A stretch of DNA of 64,000 nt from assembly GCA_045588675.1 (NCBI GenBank), contig JAZNER010000071.1, positions 1-64,000 of the forward strand. The letters run 5' to 3'. The DNA comes from SVTX01 sp045588675 (GTDB lineage Bacteria > Bacillota > Clostridia > Oscillospirales > CAG-272). The notes under the pieces were generated by a model that saw nothing but the letters and a program-made list of their open reading frames with translations, had not been told where the DNA came from and searched no databases. Positions 43,185-51,114 of this stretch are shown here, in pieces (the stretch's first letter is position 1; each line of letters begins with the position of its first letter). The position numbers and the translations under genes are program-made.

Positions 43185-44465
43185 AAACAATTGAACAAGC
43201 CGACTAAATTTCTAAAAAGCTCGATTTTGGTATTGATAGGCACGATACTGATAAAGGGCTTCGCGGGAAGCGGAATAAATATGACCGCAAGCCTATTTCT
43301 ATCCCCCGTTGCCGAGGATATCGGCGTGGGTATCGGCACTCTGTCACTATATTTCAGTATAGCTTCTATCGTTATGATTTTTTGGCTTCCTCTCGCGGGG
43401 CGCTTAATGGGCAAATACAATGTAAAGGCTCTCGTTATAATCTCGGCGTTTTTGCAGGCGCTTTCCTTCGCTTCCCTAGGTCTTTTCAACAGCATCTGGG
43501 GCTGGTATGTTATGGCTATTCCCCAAACGATAGGCGCGGCAATTCTTGTAAATCTTCTCAGTCCTATTATGGTCAACCGATGGTTTCCGAGCAAAACAGG
43601 GCTTATTCTCGGTATTCAAGCGGCATTTGTCTGGCTGTTCGCGGCGGCTCTTCAGCCAATCACCTCGTCTATTATTGAAAATCAAGGCTGGAGATATGGC
43701 TATATCGTTTTAGGTCTTGCAACCTTCACTGTTGTAATCATTTCCGCTCTGTCACTGCTGAGGAACAAGCCAAACGATGAGGAGCGAGCACTTCTTGATA
43801 AGCAAATTGGTGGCGGTGAGCAAAAAAAATCAAATCACATTGACATTGATGAAAAGGAAGCTGTTCACTCGCGTTCATTTATAATGCTTTTGATTTTTAT
43901 GGTAGCATTGACGGGTGCGGCGGTTTTTACTCAGCACATTCCCACCTACGCCACTCTTATAAATTACCAGCTTTCGCAAATCGGTATGGCGATGGCTCTG
44001 TCGTCAATCGGCGGAGCTGTCGGGGCAATTACGATAGGGATAGCTTCCGACAAAATCGGCGGTCTTAAAACCTGCTTTGGAATAATCATTCTCTGGATTT
44101 TGGCGGTGATTGGCTTTATTTTCGGAAAATCGAGCTTCCCGATTTTTGCTCTTTCCTGCTTTTTGCACGGAGTAGCAAGCTCAAGCATTGCAATCATTTC
44201 TCCAATTCTCACGCTTCTCTTTTTCGGCAAGCAGGATTACGAAAAAATATACGCAAAGGTAGCGATGGGCGCGCCGATTGCGTCAATTCTGCTCGTTCCC
44301 GCCTACGGCTTTGTTTACGACGCCACAGGAAGCTATCTTCCTATTCTGATTTTGTTGTTCGGGCTGTTAATCTTAGCGGCTATAAGTATAATATACGGCT
44401 GGAAAATCCGTTGCGACCAAAACGGCTGTCCCGTGAGGCAAAAACCGCATCGAGCTTCAAAATAA
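43182..44465 (+). CDS. MFS transporter
   Basis: 427 residues, 12 predicted membrane helices with a cytoplasmic loop around 195-225. GAGMNM-like first helix, GRLMGKYNVKALVIIS (the loop 2-3 motif), and GGAVGAITIGIASDKIGGLKT (loop 8-9) mark the major facilitator superfamily. The arrangement feels like the oxalate/formate antiporter-like branch, but the substrate cannot be told. Translation may be coupled to, or phase-shifted from, the overlapping 12-codon frame just upstream. Confidence 0.85.
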   Translation: MKQLNKPTKFLKSSILVLIGTILIKGFAGSGINMTASLFLSPVAEDIGVGIGTLSLYFSIASIVMIFWLPLAGRLMGKYNVKALVIISAFLQALSFASLGLFNSIWGWYVMAIPQTIGAAILVNLLSPIMVNRWFPSKTGLILGIQAAFVWLFAAALQPITSSIIENQGWRYGYIVLGLATFTVVIISALSLLRNKPNDEERALLDKQIGGGEQKKSNHIDIDEKEAVHSRSFIMLLIFMVALTGAAVFTQHIPTYATLINYQLSQIGMAMALSSIGGAVGAITIGIASDKIGGLKTCFGIIILWILAVIGFIFGKSSFPIFALSCFLHGVASSSIAIISPILTLLFFGKQDYEKIYAKVAMGAPIASILLVPAYGFVYDATGSYLPILILLFGLLILAAISIIYGWKIRCDQNGCPVRQKPHRASK

Positions 44466-44476
44466 ACAAAATCCTT

Positions 44477-44516
44477 AAGCAAGAGCATATCCTTTTATGC
44501 TCTTGCTTTCTTTTTT
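44477..44516 (+). terminator. MFS gene terminator
   Basis: AAGCAAGAGCATA with TATGCTCTTGCTT, 6-nt loop, T-rich tail. Confidence 0.85.
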
Positions 44517-44582
44517 AGACTTTGCATATTAATTGTGTCAAATATTATGAAATTGTTGACAAGGAGCGACAGGTGAGAATTA

Positions 44583-44611
44583 TTGACAAGCGGGCGGCAG
44601 TATGTTAAAAT
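44583..44611 (+). promoter_or_regulatory. fucU promoter
   Basis: TTGACA (44583-44588), 17-bp spacer, TAAAAT (44606-44611). A second TTGACAAG occurs 28 bp upstream (44555), possibly part of an operator. Confidence 0.75.
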
Positions 44612-44644
44612 AAAATTACAAATAAATTTTTGCGAGGTTTTAAT

Positions 44645-45088
44645 ATGCTTAAAGGTATCCCGAAAATTCTATCCCCCGAATTATTAAAGGTTTTGTGTGA
44701 AATGGGACACAGCGACAGAATTTGCATCTCCGACGGAAACTTCCCTGCCGAGAGTATGGGCAAGGATTGCAAGGTCATTCGTATGGACGGACACGGCGTT
44801 CCCGAAATTCTTGACTCAATCCTCACAGTCTTCCCTCTTGACACCTATGTTGAAAAGCCCGCAACGCTTATGCAGCTTATGGATTGCGACAAGGGCAGGA
44901 TTGCTACTCCAATCTGGGACGAATATCGCTCAATAATCGCAAAGCACGACGAGAGAGGCGCTGACGCCGTTGGAAACATTGACCGCTTTGATTTCTACGA
45001 CGAGGCTAAACGGTGCTATTGCATAGTTGCAACAGGAGAGAGTGCGGTTTATGCTAACATTATGCTCCAAAAGGGCGTAGTTATCTGA
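44645..45088 (+). CDS. fucU: L-fucose mutarotase (FucU/RbsD family)
   Basis: 147 residues. LKGIPKILSPELLKVLCEMGHSDRICISDGNFPAES is the family start with the catalytic His; VIRMDGHGVPEILDSIL and IATGESAVYANIMLQKGVV (VATGE in this copy) close the site. It interconverts anomers of L-fucose, feeding FucI. GAGG 7 nt before the ATG at 44645; an upstream in-frame ATG is less supported. First of two genes on this side of the AraC regulator. Confidence 0.92.
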   Translation: MLKGIPKILSPELLKVLCEMGHSDRICISDGNFPAESMGKDCKVIRMDGHGVPEILDSILTVFPLDTYVEKPATLMQLMDCDKGRIATPIWDEYRSIIAKHDERGADAVGNIDRFDFYDEAKRCYCIVATGESAVYANIMLQKGVVI

Positions 45089-45167
45089 TATTTGCTTTTA
45101 TTTGCTACAAAAGGCTGTATTTGTTAATATACAGCCTTTCTATAAATTAAAAAAAGGAATTGATATT

Positions 45168-45785
45168 ATGTCTAATCTTGTAAATGTTTTTCGGGTTTTG
45201 GGTATGGATGCGAATAACCCTAACCAAACCGTACAGCTTTTCTCAAGCCTTTTTGGCATATCGCCATTAACGATCTTTATCGTCGCTCAAGCGCTTGGAA
45301 TTGTCGGACTTGTAATTATCGTTTCGTCGTTTCAATGCAAGAGCAACAAAAGCTTTTTCTTGATGCAGGGATTTGGAAGTATGTTCTTTTTCCTGAACTT
45401 CCTTCTGATAGGAGCATTTGGCGGAGCTTTCTTCAATCTTGTAAACCTTTTGCGCGGATTGCTTTTTGCAAAGAACCGCGAAAAATTGTGGAAGCTTATC
45501 ACCGTAAATGTTGCATACACTCTTTGCTTCGTCTTCTCGATATGCCTGAACCCTGCTCCCTGGCAAATCTTCTTGGTGGCAGTTCCCTTTGCCGCGCTCT
45601 TCTATATGAGCATATTGATGTACCGCGGCAACGACAAGCATATCCGCGCTTTCCAGATTGCACTTATGTCGCCCGCGTGGATATTCCATAACATTTTCAA
45701 TCTTTCAATTGGCGGAATTGTCTGTGAAGCCTTCAATATGATTTCCTCTGCTATCTACTTATTAAGAAACAGAAAAACAAAATAA
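45168..45785 (+). CDS. YgjV-family inner membrane protein
   Basis: 205 residues with about five membrane helices. The middle FQCKSNKSFFLMQGFGSMFFFLNFLLIGAF and YTLCFVFSICLNPAPWQ resemble E. coli YgjV. In E. coli ygjV sits near altronate genes; the role is unknown. AAGGA site at the ATG. Same transcript as fucU, 79 bp downstream. Confidence 0.72.
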   Translation: MSNLVNVFRVLGMDANNPNQTVQLFSSLFGISPLTIFIVAQALGIVGLVIIVSSFQCKSNKSFFLMQGFGSMFFFLNFLLIGAFGGAFFNLVNLLRGLLFAKNREKLWKLITVNVAYTLCFVFSICLNPAPWQIFLVAVPFAALFYMSILMYRGNDKHIRAFQIALMSPAWIFHNIFNLSIGGIVCEAFNMISSAIYLLRNRKTK

Positions 45786-45804
45786 TCTTTATCATATCGC
45801 AAAA

Positions 45805-45843
45805 GAAACCGAGATAAGCCTTAGCTTATCTCGGTTTCTTTTA
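45805..45843. terminator. Bidirectional terminator
   Basis: GAAACCGAGATAAGC with GCTTATCTCGGTTTC, loop CTTA, T tract. Serves fucU-ygjV and the convergent araC-type gene. Confidence 0.85.
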
Positions 45844-45855
45844 TTTTTTGACAAC

Positions 45856-45921
45856 TCGGTAACGCCCGAACTGCTTGTTTTATTGTTTGGAAAAATCGGT
45901 AACGCCCGAGCTGCTTGTTTT
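45856..45921 (-). repeat. 26-bp direct repeat at the 3' end of the AraC gene
   Basis: TCGGTAACGCCCGA(A/G)CTGCTTGTTTT occurs at 45856-45881 and 45896-45921 (offset 40 bp, one mismatch). One copy encodes the last residues of the regulator, the other lies past its stop in a different register. Confidence 0.85.
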
Positions 45922-46767
45922 CTTTCTGTATGCTATCGGGGAAATTCCCTCAACTTTTTTAAACGCCTTGAAGAAAAGCACATGGTCCTGATAACCGCAC
46001 ATCTCTCCTATCTCGGTAGCAGATAGGTCTGTTTCCTGCAACAGCTTCTTTGCGTGCTTAATTCTCTGGCTTCTCACATACTGCATCGGCGGTGTGCCTA
46101 TGTATTTTTTAAAAACGTGAGAAATATAGTATTTACTGACATGAAGATCATTGCAAATCTGGTCCATTGACTCTATTTTTGCAAAATTCTTGTTTAAATA
46201 CTGATGTATCTGCAAGAAAATTGCATTGGTTACAAATTTCGCCTCAGAAATATTTGCAAGGCGCAAAATGCCGATCAGAATAAGTCGTGCCAAGTATTTG
46301 GCAATCAGCTCATTATATTGAGTATCGGTTCTTATCTCCTCAACAAGCGACATAAAATAAAAACGGAACTTCTCCTCATCCTCGCCTGTATGTAAAACAC
46401 ACGGAGTCGAATTATCTATTAAATGATCGGGCGGAAGGTCGTTTATTTTAAAATTAGTAATACCGAAAAAGGCGAGCTCCATTCCCGCATCTCCAAGAGT
46501 TCCCTCCTCGTGCAAGGCATTTGGATTGTAAATAATTATATCTCCCTTTTTTATCGTATATGACACTCCGTCAATTATTGCTTCCCCTATTCCCGACAAG
46601 ACAAACAAAATCTCGCAAAACGGGTGCTTGTGAGCCTTCTCTCGCCATCGTTTGATTCTTTCCAGCTTGCCTGCATATAAGCATTTTGTATCAAGCTTTA
46701 TTACATCTGCCATGGAATATGATACTTTTCTATTATCAGTATAATTGTTGTCAAGCATTTCTTTCAT
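45880..46767 (-). CDS. AraC-family regulator with cupin sensor, probably fucose-responsive
   Basis: 295 residues. An N-terminal cupin (about 35-125: HKHPFCEILFVLSGIGEAII, GDIIIYNPNALHEEG) binds a sugar; the C-terminal double helix-turn-helix (about 190-285) has LNKNFAKIESMDQICNDLHVS, YYISHVFKKYIGTPPMQYV and LSATEIGEMCGYQDHVLFFKAFKK. It is transcribed divergently from the ABC-fucI operon, so it most likely controls that operon in response to L-fucose (inference). GGAGG 6 nt before the ATG. Its 3' end carries a small duplication. Confidence 0.88.
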   Translation of the reverse strand: MKEMLDNNYTDNRKVSYSMADVIKLDTKCLYAGKLERIKRWREKAHKHPFCEILFVLSGIGEAIIDGVSYTIKKGDIIIYNPNALHEEGTLGDAGMELAFFGITNFKINDLPPDHLIDNSTPCVLHTGEDEEKFRFYFMSLVEEIRTDTQYNELIAKYLARLILIGILRLANISEAKFVTNAIFLQIHQYLNKNFAKIESMDQICNDLHVSKYYISHVFKKYIGTPPMQYVRSQRIKHAKKLLQETDLSATEIGEMCGYQDHVLFFKAFKKVEGISPIAYRKKTSSSGVTDFSKQ

Positions 46768-46925
46768 TCATTTCCTCCAAAAACACTCCCTTGTTTTTGT
46801 GCAATCCGCTCAAAAAATAGTGTTTTTTATTGCTTTTTATATTTTTGTACATTTTTGTGAATTTTAACCTAATTTAGTTGGCTAAAATATGGAATTTATT
46901 TAATTTTTGTTGATTTTCTTCTTAT

Positions 46926-46954
46926 ATTATAACATATTCTTTTTAATTTTGCAA
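46926..46954 (-). promoter_or_regulatory. Promoter of the AraC regulator gene
   Basis: On the minus strand, TTGCAA (46954-46949), 17-bp spacer, TATAAT (46931-46926). The leader is about 150 nt. Confidence 0.65.
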
Positions 46955-47009
46955 TAGGTTTTCGAAAATTTTGTGTCTTTTTTTGTGAAAAACTATGCAC
47001 TTTAAACTA

Positions 47010-47038
47010 TTGAAAAAGATGGGTGTGAGCGTTACAAT
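47010..47038 (+). promoter_or_regulatory. Promoter of the sugar ABC operon
   Basis: TTGAAA (47010-47015), 17-bp spacer, TACAAT (47033-47038). The less perfect -35 suits activation by the divergent AraC protein. The 302-bp gap between the two genes holds the two promoters and nothing else that I see. Confidence 0.6.
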
Positions 47039-47069
47039 ATATGTAGAAGACGAGAAAGGGGGCTAAACC

Positions 47070-48569
47070 ATGCAAAAAACAATTCTTGAAATGAGCGGAA
47101 TACATAAAAGATTTCACGGCGTTCACGCGCTCAAGGGCGTTCATTTCGATTTAAAGAGCGGTGAGGTTCACGCGCTTATGGGAGAAAACGGCGCAGGTAA
47201 ATCAACGCTTATGAAGGTTCTTTGCGGTATCCACAAGCGAGATGAGGGAGATGTCGTTCTCTTTGACAAGTCGGTTAACTTTTCAAATATAAAAGAATCA
47301 CAAGACGCGGGCATCAGTATGATCCACCAGGAATTAAATATGATGAACCACCTGACCGTTGCTCAGAATATTTATATAGGCAGAGAGCCTATGATAAACG
47401 GCGTCTATATTGATGATAAGAAGATGGAAAGCGACGCCGCAGAGCTATTTAAAAAAATCGGTGTAAAAATTGACCCGTCTGTAACTCTTGGAACATTGAC
47501 AGTCGGCAAGCAGCAGATGGTTGAAATTGCAAAGGCAATTTCAAGAAACGCGCAGATTTTGGTTCTTGACGAGCCCACGGCGGCTCTCACACAACCCGAG
47601 GTTGAGGAGTTGTTCAAGATTATGAACGACCTCAAGAGCAAGGGTATCGGTATGATCTACATTTCTCACCGTATGGACGAGATAAACAGAATTTCAGACC
47701 GAGTAACAGTTATGCGCGACGGCGAGTATGTCGGAACTCTTATTACAAAGGACTCGACAAAGGACGAAATCGTTAAAATGATGGTTGGCCGCGTTATTTA
47801 CGGCGACCAGAAGCAGCACAGCACAGTTCCCGAGGACGCGCCTGTTGTTCTTGAGGTTAAAAATCTGAATCGCGGCAAGGAAATAAGAAATGTAAGCTTC
47901 TCTCTCCGCCGCGGCGAGATTCTTGGCTTCTCGGGACTTATGGGTGCGGGTAGAACCGAGGTTGCAAGAGCAATTTACGGGGCTGACGAAAAAGACAGTG
48001 GAGAAATATATATAAATGGAGAGCAGGTGAACATCAAAACTCCCGCAGAGGCAGTTCGGCGCGGTGTTTGCTATCTCTCTGAGGACAGAAAGAGATACGG
48101 TCTTTTGCTTGACAAATCAATTGCCGAAAACTCAGTATTAAGCTCACTTGACAACTACATCAAGTTCGGCTTCATTGACGAGGACGCAATCGAGAGAGAT
48201 GCAAAGGCTGAAAACAGAAAGCTCAGAACAAAAACACCGTCAATAAGACAGCTCGCAAAGAACCTGTCGGGCGGTAACCAGCAAAAAGTAATTGTGGCAA
48301 GATGGCTGATTAAAGACTCGGACATTTTTATCTTTGACGAGCCTACACGAGGCATTGACATCGGTGCAAAGAGCGAAATGTACACTCTTATGGAGGAATT
48401 GGCTTCACAAGGCAAATCAATTATTATGATCTCCTCAGAGCTTGCTGAAATTCAACGCCTCAGCGACAGAGTAATCGTTATGTGCGAGGGCAGAATTACA
48501 GCAGAGCTTGATATTGAGGACGCAACTCAGGAAACAATTATGAAATACGCTACAATGAGAGAGGAATAA
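47070..48569 (+). CDS. Sugar ABC transporter ATP-binding protein (MglA/RbsA type)
   Basis: 499 residues, two nucleotide-binding domains. Domain one: MGENGAGKSTLMKVLCG, LTVGKQQMVEIAKAI, LVLDEPTAAL. Domain two: degenerate GLMGAGRTEVARAI, LSGGNQQKVIVARWL, FIFDEPTRGID. The pattern is that of carbohydrate uptake transporter family 2 (monosaccharides). Followed 4 bp later by the permease gene. Substrate is probably L-fucose, from fucI and fucU beside it. Confidence 0.95.
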   Translation: MQKTILEMSGIHKRFHGVHALKGVHFDLKSGEVHALMGENGAGKSTLMKVLCGIHKRDEGDVVLFDKSVNFSNIKESQDAGISMIHQELNMMNHLTVAQNIYIGREPMINGVYIDDKKMESDAAELFKKIGVKIDPSVTLGTLTVGKQQMVEIAKAISRNAQILVLDEPTAALTQPEVEELFKIMNDLKSKGIGMIYISHRMDEINRISDRVTVMRDGEYVGTLITKDSTKDEIVKMMVGRVIYGDQKQHSTVPEDAPVVLEVKNLNRGKEIRNVSFSLRRGEILGFSGLMGAGRTEVARAIYGADEKDSGEIYINGEQVNIKTPAEAVRRGVCYLSEDRKRYGLLLDKSIAENSVLSSLDNYIKFGFIDEDAIERDAKAENRKLRTKTPSIRQLAKNLSGGNQQKVIVARWLIKDSDIFIFDEPTRGIDIGAKSEMYTLMEELASQGKSIIMISSELAEIQRLSDRVIVMCEGRITAELDIEDATQETIMKYATMREE

Positions 48570-48573
48570 ACAA

Positions 48574-49770
48574 ATGGCAAATAATAACGGCTTTAAAAGA
48601 GGCCTTAGAAGAACAAAGAATAAGTTTATTGACTTTGTCAGCACTAAGGGTAAGCAAAACCTTATCGTTGTTGCGGCATTGGCTGTGCTTGTTGTAGTTT
48701 TCTGGGCACTCAATCCAAACTTTTTAAGAACAACTAACATCGTAAGTATGGCGCAGTCACTTGCTCCCTACGCAATTTTGGCTCTCGGTGTTACATTCGT
48801 AATCGCAACAGGCGGCATCGACCTTTCGATCGGTACTGTTTGTATCGCCTCTGCGGTAATCGCAGGTAAGCTCTATGTTCCCGTAGAGCAGGGTGGCTGG
48901 GGAATGATTCCCCTTTGGGCTACGATCCCTGTTATGATTATCATCGGTACGGTCTTTGGCTTTATCAACGGTATCCTCGTTGCAAAGCTTAAGCTTCCCG
49001 CATTTATCGCAACGCTCGGAACTATGATGTTCTCTCGTGGTATCAGTGCGATCATAGCGACAGTACCTAACATTTTCTTCCCAAGCGGAACTTGGTTCAA
49101 CAAAACCTTCTCAAATGCAAACGGTATTCCCACAGGTCTTTTCTGGATTTTGGCCTTCGCGCTTGTTTGTATGTACCTTATGTACAAGTGCAAGATCGGA
49201 AGATACATTCTTTCAATCGGCTCTAACGAGGAAGCAACAAGACTTTCGGGTATCAATGTAGATAAGTACAAGGTGATCGCTTATACATTCAGCGGCGTTG
49301 CGGCAGGTATCGCGGCAATCTTCTGGGCAGCATCCTTCCCCACAGTTGCAGCAGCAACAGGTAACGGAATGGAGCTTGACGCGATCGCGGGTGTTTATAT
49401 CGGCGGAACAAGCTCTGCGGGCGGTACAGCCTCAATCGCAGGAAGCGTTATCGGTAACATTATGCTTGTAGTTATCCGTAGCGGTCTTAACTTCGTTCTT
49501 GCAAAGTTCGACCTCAACCTCAACTCAACATATGTGACATACGCGCTCACAGGTCTTATAGTTGTTGCGGCAGTTCTTATGGATGTTATTAAGAACAAGA
49601 ACGCGGCAAAGGTTAAGATCGAAACAGAAAAAGAAGCTCAAAAGAGAATTCGTAAGCAAGCTTTAGCAGACCTTGAGGATGAAATTGATGCAGTTTTAGC
49701 TTCTCCCTTCTCAAAGGAAGAAAAGAATGCTCAGGTTGCGCTTATTGAAGAAAAGATCGCAAAGCTTTGA
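48574..49770 (+). CDS. Sugar ABC transporter permease (MglC/RbsC type)
   Basis: 398 residues, about ten membrane helices. ALGVTFVIATGGIDLSIGTV and AIAGVYIGGTSSAGGTASIAGSV are signatures of the BPD_transp_2 family. The last 50 residues are a charged, helical cytoplasmic extension (EKEAQKRIRKQALADLEDEI) absent from shorter homologues. Second gene of the operon. Confidence 0.94.
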   Translation: MANNNGFKRGLRRTKNKFIDFVSTKGKQNLIVVAALAVLVVVFWALNPNFLRTTNIVSMAQSLAPYAILALGVTFVIATGGIDLSIGTVCIASAVIAGKLYVPVEQGGWGMIPLWATIPVMIIIGTVFGFINGILVAKLKLPAFIATLGTMMFSRGISAIIATVPNIFFPSGTWFNKTFSNANGIPTGLFWILAFALVCMYLMYKCKIGRYILSIGSNEEATRLSGINVDKYKVIAYTFSGVAAGIAAIFWAASFPTVAAATGNGMELDAIAGVYIGGTSSAGGTASIAGSVIGNIMLVVIRSGLNFVLAKFDLNLNSTYVTYALTGLIVVAAVLMDVIKNKNAAKVKIETEKEAQKRIRKQALADLEDEIDAVLASPFSKEEKNAQVALIEEKIAKL

Positions 49771-49841
49771 TTTCCCAAAAAACTTTAACAGAATGTAACG
49801 GCAATGCCGTACATATAAAAAATTATAAAGGAGAAAAACTC

Positions 49842-50870
49842 ATGAAAAAAGCATTATCCCTTATATTAGCACTTGTAATGCTCGTTGCAGTATTCGCAAG
49901 CTGCGCAACCACAGACGAAAAGACCATCGCAGTTATCGCGAAGGGTGAATCACACGCTTTCTGGCAGTCGGTTAAGGCCGGCGCAGAAGCAGCAGGCGCA
50001 AAGTATGGCTACAAGGTAACATTCCGTGGCCCTGCTTCCGAGTCCGCAAAGGACCTTCCCTCTCAGATGGAAATGGTTCAGACAGCTATCGCTAACAATG
50101 CAAGCGCTATCGTTCTTGCAACAATCGGCGAAGGCTTCACAGATATGCTCACAACAGCATACAACAACAATACTCCCGTTGTTCACTTCGACTCAGGTAT
50201 CTGGGCAAACGACATCGCAGCTCTTGACAAGGCTGGCAAGAACCCCCTCAAAGCACACGTTGCTACATCTAACTACAAGGCAGCTGAGCTCGCAGCTGAA
50301 AAGTTCTTTGAAGCTATCAAGGCTGACATCGCAGCTTCCGCAGGCGACTATGTAGTAGGTGTTATCCAGCACGACGAAACACAGACAGGTATTGACAGAG
50401 CAGCAGGCTTCGTTGATAAGTTCACAGCTCTTGCAAACGCTGATGCTTCCACAAACGGTAAGTACACAATCGCAAAGGAAGTTAAGCCCGGCGACGCAAA
50501 CAACGCATACAAGGATGCTCTTGAAGCTCTCTACGAGAAGAGCGTTGACGCTATCTTCATGACAAACGAGGGTGTTGTTAAGCAGGTTTACGACGCAATC
50601 GGCGCAGCAGGCAACAAGTATGACGCAATTAAGTTCTGCGGCTACGATGCAGGCTCAAAGCAGATTCAGTGGATGAAGGCTACAAGCGGTCCTAAGCTTA
50701 TCGGTGCAGTTGCACAGGATTCTTACCAGATCGGTTACCAGGCAGTTGAGCAGGCTATCTTCGCACTTGAGGGCAAGACAGTTACAGCTAAGGTTGAAAT
50801 CGCAGGCGCTTGGTGGGATGCTTCCAACGTTGACGAAATGATTAAGAATAACCTTGTTTACGAGGGCTAA
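49842..50870 (+). CDS. Sugar ABC transporter substrate-binding lipoprotein
   Basis: 342 residues. Lipoprotein signal with box VFASC, then a periplasmic-binding-protein type 1 fold: TIAVIAKGESHAFWQSVKAGAE, IVLATIGEGFTDML, PVVHFDSGIW, VIQHDETQTGIDRAAGF and FCGYDAGSKQIQWMK. AAAGGAG 8 nt from the ATG at 49842; the open frame upstream overlaps the permease and is not used. Codon use is strongly biased (GCA, AAG, CTC/CTT), as expected of a very abundant protein. Followed by a terminator. Confidence 0.94.
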   Translation: MKKALSLILALVMLVAVFASCATTDEKTIAVIAKGESHAFWQSVKAGAEAAGAKYGYKVTFRGPASESAKDLPSQMEMVQTAIANNASAIVLATIGEGFTDMLTTAYNNNTPVVHFDSGIWANDIAALDKAGKNPLKAHVATSNYKAAELAAEKFFEAIKADIAASAGDYVVGVIQHDETQTGIDRAAGFVDKFTALANADASTNGKYTIAKEVKPGDANNAYKDALEALYEKSVDAIFMTNEGVVKQVYDAIGAAGNKYDAIKFCGYDAGSKQIQWMKATSGPKLIGAVAQDSYQIGYQAVEQAIFALEGKTVTAKVEIAGAWWDASNVDEMIKNNLVYEG

Positions 50871-50981
50871 TTTACAAATCATATTTTTAATGAAACTTAC
50901 CAATCAATAAGGTTTATTAACCGATTGATATAGGGCGAAAGCTAAATAAAAAAATCATTAAATTGATTAACAATGTTTTCA

Positions 50982-51014
50982 AACCCTCCCTGTTATTCGG
51001 GGAGGGTTGCTTTT
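50982..51014 (+). terminator. Terminator after the binding-protein gene
   Basis: AACCCTCC with GGAGGGTT, loop of about 10 nt, short T tract. Partial readthrough to fucI would let the binding protein be made in excess. Confidence 0.7.
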
Positions 51015-51114
51015 ATATTAAATTTTTAAATTTGAAAATTAATTTTGCGCTGCAAAATATTTTATATACAAGTAATAAATAAAGAACAAACAATAAAATC
51101 AGGAGGAAAAATTT

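Noticed and set aside
43169..43207. 12-codon leader peptide before the MFS gene as a real gene
   Set aside because: Although it has the better ribosome site, the product (MKKIYETIEQAD) has no attenuator-like content; a frame slip or coupling is a simpler explanation.
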